The position numbers were made by a program, and so were the translations under genes. The notes below the pieces were generated by a model. The model did not search any database and was not told the DNA's origin. It worked only from the letters and a program-made list of their open reading frames with translations. This document shows positions 28,143-36,613 of a stretch of DNA of 64,000 nt, piece by piece; the stretch's first letter is position 1, and each line of letters starts with the position of its first letter. Source of the stretch: Aeromicrobium phoceense (GTDB lineage: Bacteria > Actinomycetota > Actinomycetes > Propionibacteriales > Nocardioidaceae); contig NZ_JACEOG010000001.1 of the NCBI RefSeq assembly GCF_013868155.1, positions 1,364,001 to 1,428,000 on the forward strand, written 5' to 3'.

Positions 28143-28658
28143 GTGGCCGGCATGGCGATCATCCCTGACACGAAGGACTGGACGTGGGTGCTGGAGCGCA
28201 CCTGCGAGGAGTGCGGCTTCGACCCGGCCGCCGTCGACCCGCCGCGGGCGGGGGAGGAGGTCGCGGCGATGGTGCCGCGGTGGCGCGCGGCGCTCGAGCG
28301 GCCCGACGTGCGCGAGCGGCCCGACGACGCGACGTGGTCGGTGCTGGAGTACGCGTGCCACGTCCGCGACGTGCTGCTGCTGTTCGCCGAGCGCCTCCAG
28401 CTGATGCGCGAGCACGACGGCCCGGAGTTCGCGAACTGGGACCAGGACGCGAGCGCCGTGGGGTACGCCCGTGAGTCGCCGGCCGCCGTCGCCGCCGAGC
28501 TCGCCCCGGCCGCCGACGCCTTCGCGGCGCAGATCGAGGCGGTCACCGACTGGGCACGCCCCGGATACCGCTCCAACGGCTCGGCCTTCACCACCGACAC
28601 CCTGACCCGCTACGCGCTGCACGACCTGGTGCACCACCTGGAGGACGTCCGGGCCTAG
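28143..28658 (+). CDS. DinB / mycothiol-dependent isomerase-like protein (171 aa)
   Basis: Four-helix DinB-superfamily protein. VLEYACHVRDVLLLFAERL supplies a metal His and YALHDLVHHLEDVR the other two His in the usual spacing. Relatives are mycothiol-dependent enzymes or metal-binding proteins of unknown role. The organism appears to make mycothiol (mca at 42622). I prefer the GTG at 28143, which has a weak GAGCCT hexamer 6 nt upstream; an ATG 9 nt further in is also possible. Confidence 0.7.
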   Translation: MAGMAIIPDTKDWTWVLERTCEECGFDPAAVDPPRAGEEVAAMVPRWRAALERPDVRERPDDATWSVLEYACHVRDVLLLFAERLQLMREHDGPEFANWDQDASAVGYARESPAAVAAELAPAADAFAAQIEAVTDWARPGYRSNGSAFTTDTLTRYALHDLVHHLEDVRA

Positions 28659-28720
28659 GACCACCAGTCACGACACGCCGGGGCGGTGTCGCGTCGTGCA
28701 CACTAATGCGGATTGCGTGG

Positions 28721-28726
28721 TACTGT
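28721..28726 (+). promoter_or_regulatory. -10 element (TACTGT), leaderless type
   Basis: TACTGT ends 7 nt before the ATG of the PadR-type gene. It decides for the ATG at 28734 over the in-frame GTG at 28713. Confidence 0.45.
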
Positions 28727-28733
28727 CCGACGC

Positions 28734-29060
28734 ATGGATGCGACCCAGCTGCTCAAGGGAGTGCTCGACGTGGCCGTGCTGGCCGTCGTCGAGGGCGAGG
28801 ACGGGTACGGCTACGACGTGGTCCGACGACTGCGCGCCGCCGGACTCGAGGAGGTCGGCGACGCCTCGGTGTACGGCACGCTGCGACGGCTGTACTCCGC
28901 CGGAGCCCTGACCTCGTACGTGGTGCCCAGCGAAGAGGGCCCGCACCGCAAGTACTACGGCATCACCGACCAGGGCCGGTCGATGCTCGCCGCGCAACGC
29001 AAGACGTGGGCCGAGTTCGCCCGCACCATGGACCGCATGCTCGAAGGGAACGCCGCATGA
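28734..29060 (+). CDS. PadR-family transcriptional regulator (108 aa)
   Basis: Winged-helix protein. LLKGVLDVAVLAVVEGEDGYGYDVVRRL is the PadR start, EVGDASVYGTLRRLYSAGALTSY holds the recognition helix, and RKYYGITDQG is the wing. Short type-2 PadR proteins usually pair with the membrane protein encoded next, which the ATGA overlap here confirms. It probably represses its own operon. Confidence 0.88.
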   Translation: MDATQLLKGVLDVAVLAVVEGEDGYGYDVVRRLRAAGLEEVGDASVYGTLRRLYSAGALTSYVVPSEEGPHRKYYGITDQGRSMLAAQRKTWAEFARTMDRMLEGNAA

Positions 29061-30106
29061 ACGCCACCACCCTGCCCGCCGAGATCATCGCGTTCGCGGC
29101 CGCAGTCCGCACCGCGCTCGCCGACCTGCCGGCCGACGAGGTCGAGGAGCTCACCGACGGGCTCGAGGCCGACCTGGCCGAGGCCTACGCCGAGGACCTG
29201 GCGCGCGAGCTGCCCGATCCGGCCGCGTACGCCAACGAGCTGCGCGGCGCCGCCGGCCTGCCGACCCCCGTCATCGAGCGCGGCAGCCGCCTGCGCGCCG
29301 TCGTGGAGCCCTTCTCCGAGATGGTCCGCGACCTCGACCGCAACCTGCGCCGCAGCCCGGCGATGGCGGCCGTGCTCGACTTCCTGGTGACCCTGCGTCC
29401 GGCGTGGTGGATCGTGCGCGGCTGGGCGGCCTACCAGGTCGTCGGCGCCTTCTTCGGGTTCGAGGGCGACCTGCTGCCGTCGGGTTCCTACTGGCTCGTC
29501 CTCGCCGTGCTGGTCGCCGGCAGCGTGTTCGTCGGTCTGCGCCGGTGGCCCGGCTGGGTCCGGGTGCTGATCGCCGTCGGCAACGCGATCGCCGTCGTGG
29601 CCACGGTGGTGGCGGTCGCGCAGGTGCCGTCGAGCGAGGACGTGGGCCGCGCCTGGTCCTACGCCGACTCCGCCTACGAGAACGACAGCGCGATGGTGGG
29701 CCCCGACGGCACCGGCATCTGGCTCAACGGCACCCAGGTGACGAACATCTTCGCCTACGACGCGAAGGGCCAGGTGCTCGACGGCGTCCAGCTCTTCGAT
29801 CAGGACGGCAAGCCGCTGGCCACGTCGGTCCCGGGCGGCAACGGCTGCCTCGCCAAGGACGAGTGGGATGAGTGCACGACCCCGGGGGCGTGGGTGCCCA
29901 CGCAGCTCGAGACCGGCGCGACCGCCTGGAACGTCTACCCGATGCGCATGGCCGAGTCCAGCTTCGAGGACCCCACGGCGCCGCTCGCCGGCGCCGTGCC
30001 GCAGGAACGCCCGGCACCCTTCGTGAAGGTCCCGGCCCTGATGACGGTCACCCCCGAGGAGAAGGCGCCAGCAACCGAGGAGAAGTCACCCGCCCGGGAA
30101 CAGTGA
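29057..30106 (+). CDS. membrane protein partner of PadR (HAAS-type N-terminus, 349 aa)
   Basis: The first 75 residues form the HAAS-like helical module common beside PadR regulators (LPADEVEELTDGLEADLAEAYAED, then PAAYANELRGAAGL). Three hydrophobic segments follow (about 115-200), then a large extracytoplasmic part (about 200-320; GTGIWLNGTQVTNIFAYDAKGQVLDGVQLFDQDG) and a Pro/Glu-rich tail. Function unknown, perhaps an envelope-stress or sensor protein controlled by the PadR protein. Confidence 0.65.
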   Translation: MNATTLPAEIIAFAAAVRTALADLPADEVEELTDGLEADLAEAYAEDLARELPDPAAYANELRGAAGLPTPVIERGSRLRAVVEPFSEMVRDLDRNLRRSPAMAAVLDFLVTLRPAWWIVRGWAAYQVVGAFFGFEGDLLPSGSYWLVLAVLVAGSVFVGLRRWPGWVRVLIAVGNAIAVVATVVAVAQVPSSEDVGRAWSYADSAYENDSAMVGPDGTGIWLNGTQVTNIFAYDAKGQVLDGVQLFDQDGKPLATSVPGGNGCLAKDEWDECTTPGAWVPTQLETGATAWNVYPMRMAESSFEDPTAPLAGAVPQERPAPFVKVPALMTVTPEEKAPATEEKSPAREQ

Positions 30107-30125
30107 ACGCGGTGGATGCGTTGGA

Positions 30126-30131
30126 TAGTGT
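30126..30131 (+). promoter_or_regulatory. candidate -10 element (TAGTGT)
   Basis: TAGTGT lies about 56 nt before the BI-1-like gene, which has a GGAGGA ribosome binding site. Confidence 0.3.
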
Positions 30132-30187
30132 AGGAACACCGACCCCGCCACCACCGGCGCGCGGGGCCAGATTCTCCGGAGGAGATC

Positions 30188-31039
30188 ATGAGGAGCAGCA
30201 ACCCCGTCTTCGCCAGAAGCGAAGAGTTCAACGGACGCAACACGACCCAGTACGCCGATCCGTCGCAGTGGAAGATCGACCTGTCCGGATCGGGTGACGG
30301 CTCGCAGTCCGCGGGTCTGCAGGCTCCCACGTCCCCCGGACGCATGACCCTCGACACCGTCGTGGAGAAGACCGCCATCACGCTCGGCCTCGTCGTGCTC
30401 GGTGCCGCCGTCGCGTGGTTCCTGATCGGCGACATCGACTCCGACGCCGCGCTGGCCACCGCCTGGACGTTCTCCATGGGCGGCGCCCTCATCGGCTTCG
30501 TGCTGGCGATGGTGAACTCGTTCAAGAAGGTCATCAGCCCCGCGCTGGTCATGGTCTACGCCCTCGTCGAGGGTGTCTTCGTCGGCGCCTTCTCCAAGAT
30601 CGTCTCCACGTGGGTCGGCGACGCCGGGATCGTCTTCCAGGCCGTCCTCGCCACCTTCGTGGCCGCCGGTGCCACCCTGGCCGCCTACAAGTTCTTCAAC
30701 ATCCAGGTCACCCCGAAGTTCCGCCGCGTCGTCATGATCTCGCTCTTCGCGTTCATGGGCGTCATGCTGCTCAACCTGGTGCTGAGCCTGTTCGGCGTGT
30801 TCCCCAACGGCGGCCTGCGCAGCATGGACAACCCGATGCTGGCGGTCCTCGTCGGCGGCGTGGCCATCGTGCTGGGCGTCCTGTGCCTGATCATGGACTT
30901 CGACTTCGTCGAGCGCGGTGTCGCGGCGGGCCTGCCCGAGCGCGAGTCCTGGCGCGCGGCGTTCGGCCTGACCGTCACGCTGGTCTGGCTCTACCTCGAG
31001 ATCCTGCGCCTCCTCGCCATCTTGCGCGGGGACGGCTGA
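30188..31039 (+). CDS. Bax inhibitor-1/YccA-family membrane protein (283 aa)
   Basis: An N-terminal soluble stretch (SNPVFARSEEFNG, typical of the actinobacterial subfamily) is followed by seven hydrophobic segments from about residue 60. The end WLYLEILRLLAILRGDG resembles the BI-1 C-terminal motif. These proteins are pH-linked calcium channels or modulators of membrane proteases in better-studied cases; the role here is unknown. Ribosome binding site GGAGGA 4-9 nt upstream. A strong hairpin follows. Confidence 0.85.
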   Translation: MRSSNPVFARSEEFNGRNTTQYADPSQWKIDLSGSGDGSQSAGLQAPTSPGRMTLDTVVEKTAITLGLVVLGAAVAWFLIGDIDSDAALATAWTFSMGGALIGFVLAMVNSFKKVISPALVMVYALVEGVFVGAFSKIVSTWVGDAGIVFQAVLATFVAAGATLAAYKFFNIQVTPKFRRVVMISLFAFMGVMLLNLVLSLFGVFPNGGLRSMDNPMLAVLVGGVAIVLGVLCLIMDFDFVERGVAAGLPERESWRAAFGLTVTLVWLYLEILRLLAILRGDG

Positions 31040-31050
31040 TCCACTCCGCA

Positions 31051-31084
31051 CGAAGGCCCGTCACCGTGAGGTGGCGGGCCTTCG
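31051..31084. terminator. hairpin terminator between convergent genes
   Basis: A 14-bp stem (CGAAGGCCCGTCAC with GTGGCGGGCCTTCG, one G:U pair) and a 6-nt loop lie between the BI-1-like gene and the SGNH hydrolase gene. Confidence 0.75.
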
Positions 31085-31105
31085 TCGTGCCGGGAGGGTG
31101 AGGGC

Positions 31106-32017
31106 TCAGCGGCGACGCAGGACGGCGGCCCAGCGGCGGCCGCGCGGCGCGGGTGCCACCTCGGTGCCGCCGTGCTCGGAGGCCCATTCGGCCGCCTCGC
31201 CCAGCGGCATCTGCTCGACGGCGCCGACCTCGACCGGCTGCTCCTCGCGGGAGCGCCACTGGGCCACGCCGGCCGCCACCAGGAAGCCGCACACGGTGGA
31301 GTAGCCGTCGGCGCTGGGGTGGAACCGGTCGTCGCCGAAGAGGGCGTCGCCCTTCACCAGCAGCAGCGGCTCCAGCACGTCGGCCAGCGACACCACGCGC
31401 GCCCCGGCCTCGACGGCCGCCACGGTCTGGCGCCGCGCGAGGTGACGGCTCCAGTAGCGGCACACGGTGCGCAGCGGGTCGGGCAGCGGCTTGATCGTGC
31501 CGAAGTCCGGCACCGATCCCACGACGACCTCAGCGCCCAGGGAGCGCAGGCGCGAGACGGCCCCGGCGAGCCGGCGGGCCGAGCGCTTCGCGGGCACCTG
31601 GTGGGTGATGTCGTTGGCGCCGATGAGGATGATCGCCAGGTCGGGCCGCTGCTCGTCGGAGGCGGTGATCTGGTGCATGAGGTCGCGCGATCGCGCTCCG
31701 ACGGTGGACTCGTTGCGGATCCTCACCGGACGGTCCAGCAGGTGCGACAGTCCATTGCCGATGAGGGCCGAGGGCGTGTGCGCGACGTCCTTCACGCCGT
31801 AGCCCACCATCGTGGAGTCACCCAGCAGCAGGCAGTGAAGCGGCTCGCCGGGCAGGTCGTCGCCGTAGAGCCCGTTGCCCGAGGGCGGACGGTCGGTGGT
31901 GGTGCCGATCCGCTTGCGTGCCAGGAGTGCCTGGGCGACCAGGATCGCGTAGGTGCCGAGGCTGACGCCCGCCGTCCTCGCGGCGGCCTTGGCGGTGGTC
32001 CTCGCGGGGCTGGGCAC
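31106..32017 (-). CDS. SGNH/GDSL-type hydrolase (303 aa)
   Basis: All four blocks can be read: LLLGDSTMVGYG (nucleophile Ser), a Gly/Asn region in ESTVGARSRDL, IILIGANDITH (Asn), and GDDRFHPSADGY (Asp and His). A hydrophobic stretch near residues 18-33 suggests an N-terminal anchor or signal. Esterase or lipase on cell-envelope or secreted substrates is likely. Its long C-terminal tail is Arg-rich. It converges on the BI-1-like gene over a terminator. Confidence 0.82.
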   Translation of the reverse strand: MPSPARTTAKAAARTAGVSLGTYAILVAQALLARKRIGTTTDRPPSGNGLYGDDLPGEPLHCLLLGDSTMVGYGVKDVAHTPSALIGNGLSHLLDRPVRIRNESTVGARSRDLMHQITASDEQRPDLAIILIGANDITHQVPAKRSARRLAGAVSRLRSLGAEVVVGSVPDFGTIKPLPDPLRTVCRYWSRHLARRQTVAAVEAGARVVSLADVLEPLLLVKGDALFGDDRFHPSADGYSTVCGFLVAAGVAQWRSREEQPVEVGAVEQMPLGEAAEWASEHGGTEVAPAPRGRRWAAVLRRR

Positions 32018-32061
32018 GCATCCAGTGTAGGAACTCGCGCCAGAGGGTCGGACCCGGTTCC

Positions 32062-32067
32062 TAGGAT
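32062..32067 (+). promoter_or_regulatory. -10 element (TAGGAT), leaderless type
   Basis: TAGGAT ends 6 nt before the GTG start of the phosphatase gene. Confidence 0.5.
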
Positions 32068-32073
32068 GGGGGA

Positions 32074-32757
32074 GTGAACGAGACCGTCCCCAACCTCCGC
32101 GACCTCGGTGGCACCCCCGTCGAGGGTGGCGTGATCCGCACGGGTCGCCTGCTGCGCAGCGCCCTGCCCCTGCCCGACGACGTCGCCCCGCCCGAGATCG
32201 AGTGGCCGCCGACGGTGGTGATCGACCTGCGCTCGCTCGCCGAGACCGAGCCCGAGCACCCCCTGTCCGCGCCGGGCGTGACGGTGCTCAACTTCCCGCT
32301 GCTCAGCGCGCTGCGCCCGGGGGTGGCGCCGCCGGAGTCGCTCGCCGAGCTCTACCAGCTGATGCTGCGCACGACGGCCGATCACCTGGTCGAGGTGGTC
32401 GACGCGGTCGCCTCGGCGGAGGACGCCACCACCCTGGTCCACTGCGCGGCGGGGAAGGACCGCACTGGCGTCAGCATCGCGATGGTGCTGGCGCTGCTCG
32501 GCGCCAAGCGCGACGACATCGTCGAGGACTACCTCGCCACCGCCCAGCACGAGGAGCAGATCCAGGCGCGCTTCCGCCGGCTCTTCGGGCAGCGCAGCGC
32601 CGAGCTGCCGGCGGCCTACATCGCCACCCCGGTCGAGGCGATCAGCGGCGTCCTCGACACCTGGGACGAGCACCCGGGCGGGGCGCTCGGGTGGTTCCAC
32701 CACTGGGGCGGCAGGCCGGAGACGGTCGACCGGCTCCGCACTACGCTGGTGGGATGA
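32074..32757 (+). CDS. tyrosine-protein phosphatase, MptpB-like (227 aa)
   Basis: NLRDLGGTP near the start and RTGRLLRSALP are family hallmarks. The active-site loop HCAAGKDRTG begins at residue 123, with catalytic Cys124 and Arg130. This CxxxKDR type acts on phosphotyrosine and often on phosphoinositides or Ser/Thr phosphates. The rest is helical. The ATGA overlap with the pirin gene shows co-translation; no functional link is known. Confidence 0.87.
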   Translation: MNETVPNLRDLGGTPVEGGVIRTGRLLRSALPLPDDVAPPEIEWPPTVVIDLRSLAETEPEHPLSAPGVTVLNFPLLSALRPGVAPPESLAELYQLMLRTTADHLVEVVDAVASAEDATTLVHCAAGKDRTGVSIAMVLALLGAKRDDIVEDYLATAQHEEQIQARFRRLFGQRSAELPAAYIATPVEAISGVLDTWDEHPGGALGWFHHWGGRPETVDRLRTTLVG

Positions 32758-33662
32758 GCGCTGGTGCGATGAGCCCCGACCGGACGATCGAGCCGCGCGA
32801 GGTGCCCCTCGGCGGCCTGCGCGGACTGCTCGTCCACCGCACCCTGCCGAGCAAGGAGATCCCGCTCATCGGAGCGTGGTGCTTCCTCGACCACTTCGGT
32901 CCCACCGACCACCGGATGCAGGTGCTGCCGCACCCGCACACCGGGCTCCAGACCGTCACCTGGCCGCTCGTCGGGCGGATCCGCCACCGCGACAGCCTCG
33001 GCAGCGACCTCGTGCTGGAGCCGGGCGAGCTCAACCTGATGACGTCCGGGGACGGGGTATCGCACTCGGAGTTCAGCGAGGGCGAGCCCGGTCCGATGCA
33101 CGGCCTCCAGCTGTGGGTGGCGCTGCCCGACCACCGCCGCACCGGGCCGGCCGCGTTCGAGCACCATCCCGACCTGCCCCAGGTCGAGGGTGCGGGCTGG
33201 ACGGGCGTCGTCCTCGCGGGCACGTTCGCCGGAGCCACCTCCAAGGCCACGGTCCACACGCCGCTGGTGGGGGTCGAGCTGCGGCTCGAGCCCGGCCGTC
33301 ACGAGTTCGACCTCGACCCGGCGTTCGAGCACGGCGTGCTGGCCGTCGACGACGCCGTCACCGTCGCGGGCCGGCCCGTGCCGCACCGGTCGCTGCAGTA
33401 CCTGGCGCCGGGGCGCGCCCGGCTGGCGCTGGAGGTCGAGCGACCCACGATCATCTTGCTGATCGGCGGCGAGCCGTTCGAGGAGCAGATCGTCATGTGG
33501 TGGAACTTCATCGGCCGCAGTCACGACGAGATCGCCGCCGCGCGCGAGGACTGGGAGGCCCACGAGCCTCGCTACGGCCACGTCGACGGGCACGACGGAC
33601 AGGTCATCCCGGCACCTCCGATGCCACACGTGAAGCTGCGTCCGCGAGTTCGTCGCGCCTGA
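32754..33662 (+). CDS. pirin family protein (302 aa)
   Basis: Bicupin. The N-terminal cupin holds FLDHFGPTD and the metal motif HPHTGLQTVTW, with a Glu in the SEFSEGE region. The segment GPMHGLQLWVALP is standard for pirins. The C-terminal cupin ends with MWWNFIGRSHDEIAAAREDW. Pirins bind Fe and some show quercetin 2,3-dioxygenase activity; the role here is unknown. An ATG 15 nt further in is an alternative start, but the ATGA overlap favours this one. Confidence 0.9.
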   Translation: MSAGAMSPDRTIEPREVPLGGLRGLLVHRTLPSKEIPLIGAWCFLDHFGPTDHRMQVLPHPHTGLQTVTWPLVGRIRHRDSLGSDLVLEPGELNLMTSGDGVSHSEFSEGEPGPMHGLQLWVALPDHRRTGPAAFEHHPDLPQVEGAGWTGVVLAGTFAGATSKATVHTPLVGVELRLEPGRHEFDLDPAFEHGVLAVDDAVTVAGRPVPHRSLQYLAPGRARLALEVERPTIILLIGGEPFEEQIVMWWNFIGRSHDEIAAAREDWEAHEPRYGHVDGHDGQVIPAPPMPHVKLRPRVRRA

Positions 33663-33672
33663 GCCCACTTTT

Positions 33673-33691
33673 CGGATACTCTCGGTATCCG
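33673..33691. promoter_or_regulatory. perfect 7-5-7 inverted repeat, likely operator of the SDR-P450 operon
   Basis: CGGATAC-TCTCG-GTATCCG ends directly at the ribosome binding site (GGAGGTGGG, 33690-33698) of the SDR gene. The site overlaps a -10-like GATACT. Its 19-bp symmetry suits a TetR-type repressor. No regulator gene is adjacent. Confidence 0.55.
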
Positions 33692-33700
33692 GAGGTGGGT

Positions 33701-34519
33701 ATGACGTACTTCACAGGCAAGGTCGCCGTCGTCACGGGCGCGGGATCGGGCATCGGCAGGGCCCTCGCGATGGGTCTGGCGCGACGGGGCGCCCGCGTGG
33801 CGATCAGCGACGTGGACGCCACGGGTCTGGCCGAGACGGCCCAGGCGCTCGAGGCCCTCGGAGCCACCGTCCGGGCCGACCACCTCGACGTCTCCGAGCG
33901 TGAGCGGGTCCTGGCGTACGCCGACGAGATCGCCGGGCACTTCGGCGTCGTCCACCAGGTCTACAACAACGCCGGCATCGCTTTCACCGGCGACATCGAG
34001 GCGATGGACTTCAAGCACCTCGAGCAGGTGATGGACGTCGACTACTGGGGCGTGGTCAACGGCTCGAAGGCCTTCCTGCCGCACCTGATCGCGTCGGGCG
34101 ACGGGCACGTCGTCAACATCTCGAGCGTCTTCGGGATCATCTCGGTGCCCACGCAGGGCGCCTACAACGCCGCCAAGTTCGCCGTGCGCGGCTTCACCGA
34201 GGCGCTGCGCATGGAGATGGTGGCGCGCGGACGCCCGGTGAAGGTGACGTGCGTGCACCCCGGCGGCATCAAGACGAACGTGGCGCGCAACGCCGGCCAG
34301 GTGGACGGGCTCGACCACGACTCGCTGGCCTCGTCCTTCGACCGGATCGCGCGCACCACCCCCGACCAGGCCGCCGAGGTGATCCTGCGCGGCGTGGAGA
34401 AGGGCAAGGCGCGCGTGCTCATCGGCGCCGACGCCCGCGTGATCGACCTGCTGGCCCGCGTGACCGGCCCGCACTACCAGCGCCTCGTGGCGCGCTTCGC
34501 CGGGAAGGCCGGACTGTGA
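33701..34519 (+). CDS. short-chain dehydrogenase/reductase (272 aa)
   Basis: Classical SDR. The cofactor loop TGAGSGIG is at about 12-19, ISDVD near 36 (an Asp that favours NAD(H)), and NNAG near 89. Catalytic Ser is in NISSVFG and Tyr-Lys in YNAAK. The C-terminal extension (about 200-272) with TTPDQAAEVILRGVEKGKARVLIG is usual for the subfamily that reads acyl or terpenoid alcohols. Coupled to a P450 by GTGA, so an oxidation of the P450 product is plausible. Confidence 0.88.
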   Translation: MTYFTGKVAVVTGAGSGIGRALAMGLARRGARVAISDVDATGLAETAQALEALGATVRADHLDVSERERVLAYADEIAGHFGVVHQVYNNAGIAFTGDIEAMDFKHLEQVMDVDYWGVVNGSKAFLPHLIASGDGHVVNISSVFGIISVPTQGAYNAAKFAVRGFTEALRMEMVARGRPVKVTCVHPGGIKTNVARNAGQVDGLDHDSLASSFDRIARTTPDQAAEVILRGVEKGKARVLIGADARVIDLLARVTGPHYQRLVARFAGKAGL

Positions 34520-36009
34520 GCCTGATGACCGTCAAGAACAGCTGGGGCGGCCAGCGGTTCCCGCACCCGCCCGGTCGCCGGCCGATCGCGTACGACGCAC
34601 TCACGATGCGCACCGGCACGCCGCTGGCCAACGTCATGCGCGTGGGCCAGGACCTCGGCCCGCTCTTCGAGGTGCGGGTGTTCTCGCAGAAGTTCGTCTT
34701 CGTCACGGGCGCCGAGCTGGCTGCCGAGCTGTGCGACGAGACGCGCTTCCACAAGAACCTGCCGCCGGCGCTGGTGGCGCTGCGCGAGTTCGTGGGCGAC
34801 GCGCTGTTCACGGCCTTCGACCACGAGCCGAACTGGCAGACGGCGCACGGCGTGCTGATGCCGGCGTTCTCCAAGGCCGCGATGCGCGGCTACCACGGCA
34901 CGATGCTCGAGACCGCGGCCGAGATGTTCGCCGTGTGGGACGACCTCGAGGGTCCGATCGACGTCACGGCCGACATGACGAAGCTGACGATGGAGACGAT
35001 CAGCCGGTGCGCGTTCAGCCGCGACTTCGGCTCGTTCACCTCGCGCGAGCGGCACCCGTTCGTCGACGCCATGATCGCAGCGCTGATGACCGGGATGCAG
35101 AAGTCGTCGCTGGACTCGATCCCTGGCGGGAAGCGGATCGCGCGGCGGATCGACGAGCAGAACGCCGAGCACCGCGCGTACGTCGACGAGCTGGTCGACG
35201 CGATGGTGCGCGAGCGACGCGCCTCGGGAGAGCGGCGCGACGACCTGCTCGACCGCATGCTCTACGAGGCCAACCCCGAGACGGGGGTCCGGCTCGACGA
35301 CCAGAACATCCGCGAGCAGATCCTCACGTTCCTGGTGGCGGGTCACGAGACCACCTCGGGCGCGCTGAGCTTCGTGCTGTACTACCTGTCGCGCAATCCC
35401 GAGCTGCTGGCGAAGGCGCAGGCGGAGACGGACGCGATGCTGGGCGACGACCCCGACGTCGAGCCCACGTTCGAGCAGGTGCCGCGGTTCCGCTACCTGC
35501 GCCGCTGTCTCGACGAGGGGCTGCGGCTGTGGCCGACGGCCCCCGCGTTCGCCCGCTCGCCCCGCGAGACCACGACCATCGCGGCAGGGACCGACCACGA
35601 GGCCGTCATGACGCCCGATGACTGGGCGATCGTCGTGCTCCCGATGATGCAGCGCGACCCGGCGGCCTGGGGCCCGACGGCCGAGGAGTTCGACCCCGAC
35701 CGCTTCCTGCCCGAGAACTCCAAGGGCCGGATGAAGAACGTCTACAAGCCGTTCGGGACCGGCGACCGCGCCTGCATCGGGCGCCAGTTCGCCCTCCATG
35801 AGGCGATCCTCGTGCTGGCCCGGCTGCTGCACCGGTACGACATCACCGGCGACCCGGACTACGAGCTGCGGATCGACGAGCGCCTCACGATCGTGCCCAA
35901 GGGCTTCGAGGTGACGCTGACCCGGCGCACGCCGGGCGCGCGTCCCGAGCCCGAGCCGGTCGACGAGGGTCCTGCGGAGGTCGCCTCCGGCTGCCCGGTG
36001 GCCCACTAG
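34516..36009 (+). CDS. cytochrome P450, CYP102-like heme domain (497 aa)
   Basis: The I-helix motif AGHETTSG is at about 275-282, the ExxR motif in LRRCLDEGLRLWPTAP, and the heme loop FGTGDRACIGRQFALHEA with Cys at about 420. The heme loop closely resembles the CYP102 (P450 BM3) heme domain, known for fatty-acid hydroxylation. CYP102 enzymes usually carry a fused reductase; here the protein ends after the heme domain with a Pro/Glu-rich tail and GCPVAH. It must use separate redox partners, and none is adjacent. GTG start overlapping the SDR stop; an ATG 9 nt on is possible. Confidence 0.9.
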   Translation: MSLMTVKNSWGGQRFPHPPGRRPIAYDALTMRTGTPLANVMRVGQDLGPLFEVRVFSQKFVFVTGAELAAELCDETRFHKNLPPALVALREFVGDALFTAFDHEPNWQTAHGVLMPAFSKAAMRGYHGTMLETAAEMFAVWDDLEGPIDVTADMTKLTMETISRCAFSRDFGSFTSRERHPFVDAMIAALMTGMQKSSLDSIPGGKRIARRIDEQNAEHRAYVDELVDAMVRERRASGERRDDLLDRMLYEANPETGVRLDDQNIREQILTFLVAGHETTSGALSFVLYYLSRNPELLAKAQAETDAMLGDDPDVEPTFEQVPRFRYLRRCLDEGLRLWPTAPAFARSPRETTTIAAGTDHEAVMTPDDWAIVVLPMMQRDPAAWGPTAEEFDPDRFLPENSKGRMKNVYKPFGTGDRACIGRQFALHEAILVLARLLHRYDITGDPDYELRIDERLTIVPKGFEVTLTRRTPGARPEPEPVDEGPAEVASGCPVAH

Positions 36010-36020
36010 GCACCATCACC

Positions 36021-36443
36021 TCAACGCAGCGTGGTGCGCCCGTCATCGTGCACCGTCCAGAACGGGTTGTGCGCGATCTCCCACGGGTGGCCGTCGGGGT
36101 CGGCGACGTAGCCGGAGTATCCGCCCCACTCCGTCGCCGTGGCGGGCTTCAGCACGCGCGCACCGGCTGCGCGCGCCTGCTCGATGACGGCATCGACCTC
36201 ATCGGGTGAGCCCACGTTCTGGGCGAGGGTGATGCCACTGAAGGTGGCGCCGGTGTCCTCCACGGCGGCGTCGGCGGCCAGGCCCTCGCGTGTCCACAGG
36301 GCCAGGATCAGGCCGGGCAGCTGGTAGAAGGCGATGCCGTCCTCGTCGTTGTCCTTCGTGAACCCGAGGCCCTCCTCGTAGAAGGCACGCGCGCGCCCGA
36401 GGTCGGCGACGCCGAGGGTGACGAGGCTGAGTCGTTGGTCCAT
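36021..36443 (-). CDS. VOC (glyoxalase/bleomycin-resistance) family protein (140 aa)
   Basis: Two beta-alpha-beta-beta-beta units. SLVTLGVADLGRARAFYEEGLGF opens the first. The second contains GGYSGYVADPDGHPWEIAHNPFW with a conserved Glu metal ligand. Substrate unknown. The ATG at 36443 starts right at the fold; upstream in-frame codons are Cys-rich and unlike the family. Confidence 0.85.
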   Translation of the reverse strand: MDQRLSLVTLGVADLGRARAFYEEGLGFTKDNDEDGIAFYQLPGLILALWTREGLAADAAVEDTGATFSGITLAQNVGSPDEVDAVIEQARAAGARVLKPATATEWGGYSGYVADPDGHPWEIAHNPFWTVHDDGRTTLR

Positions 36444-36613
36444 GAGCGCCACGATAGGCGCGGCCTCGGACACGCGAGGGAAGCCGCGATCGACTTCGTC
36501 ACAGGAGCAACTCCCGCAACTTGCCTCGCGCTCGACACATCGTCGGTAACCTGCGTCCCGGGCGCCGTTCGGATCGGCCACGGCGCTGTGCCCGGAACGA
36601 GTGGAGGGCGAGG

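Noticed and set aside
28671-28691. Short CGACAC/GTGTCG hairpin before the PadR gene considered as terminator
   Set aside because: Only 6 bp with a 9-nt loop; too weak to call.
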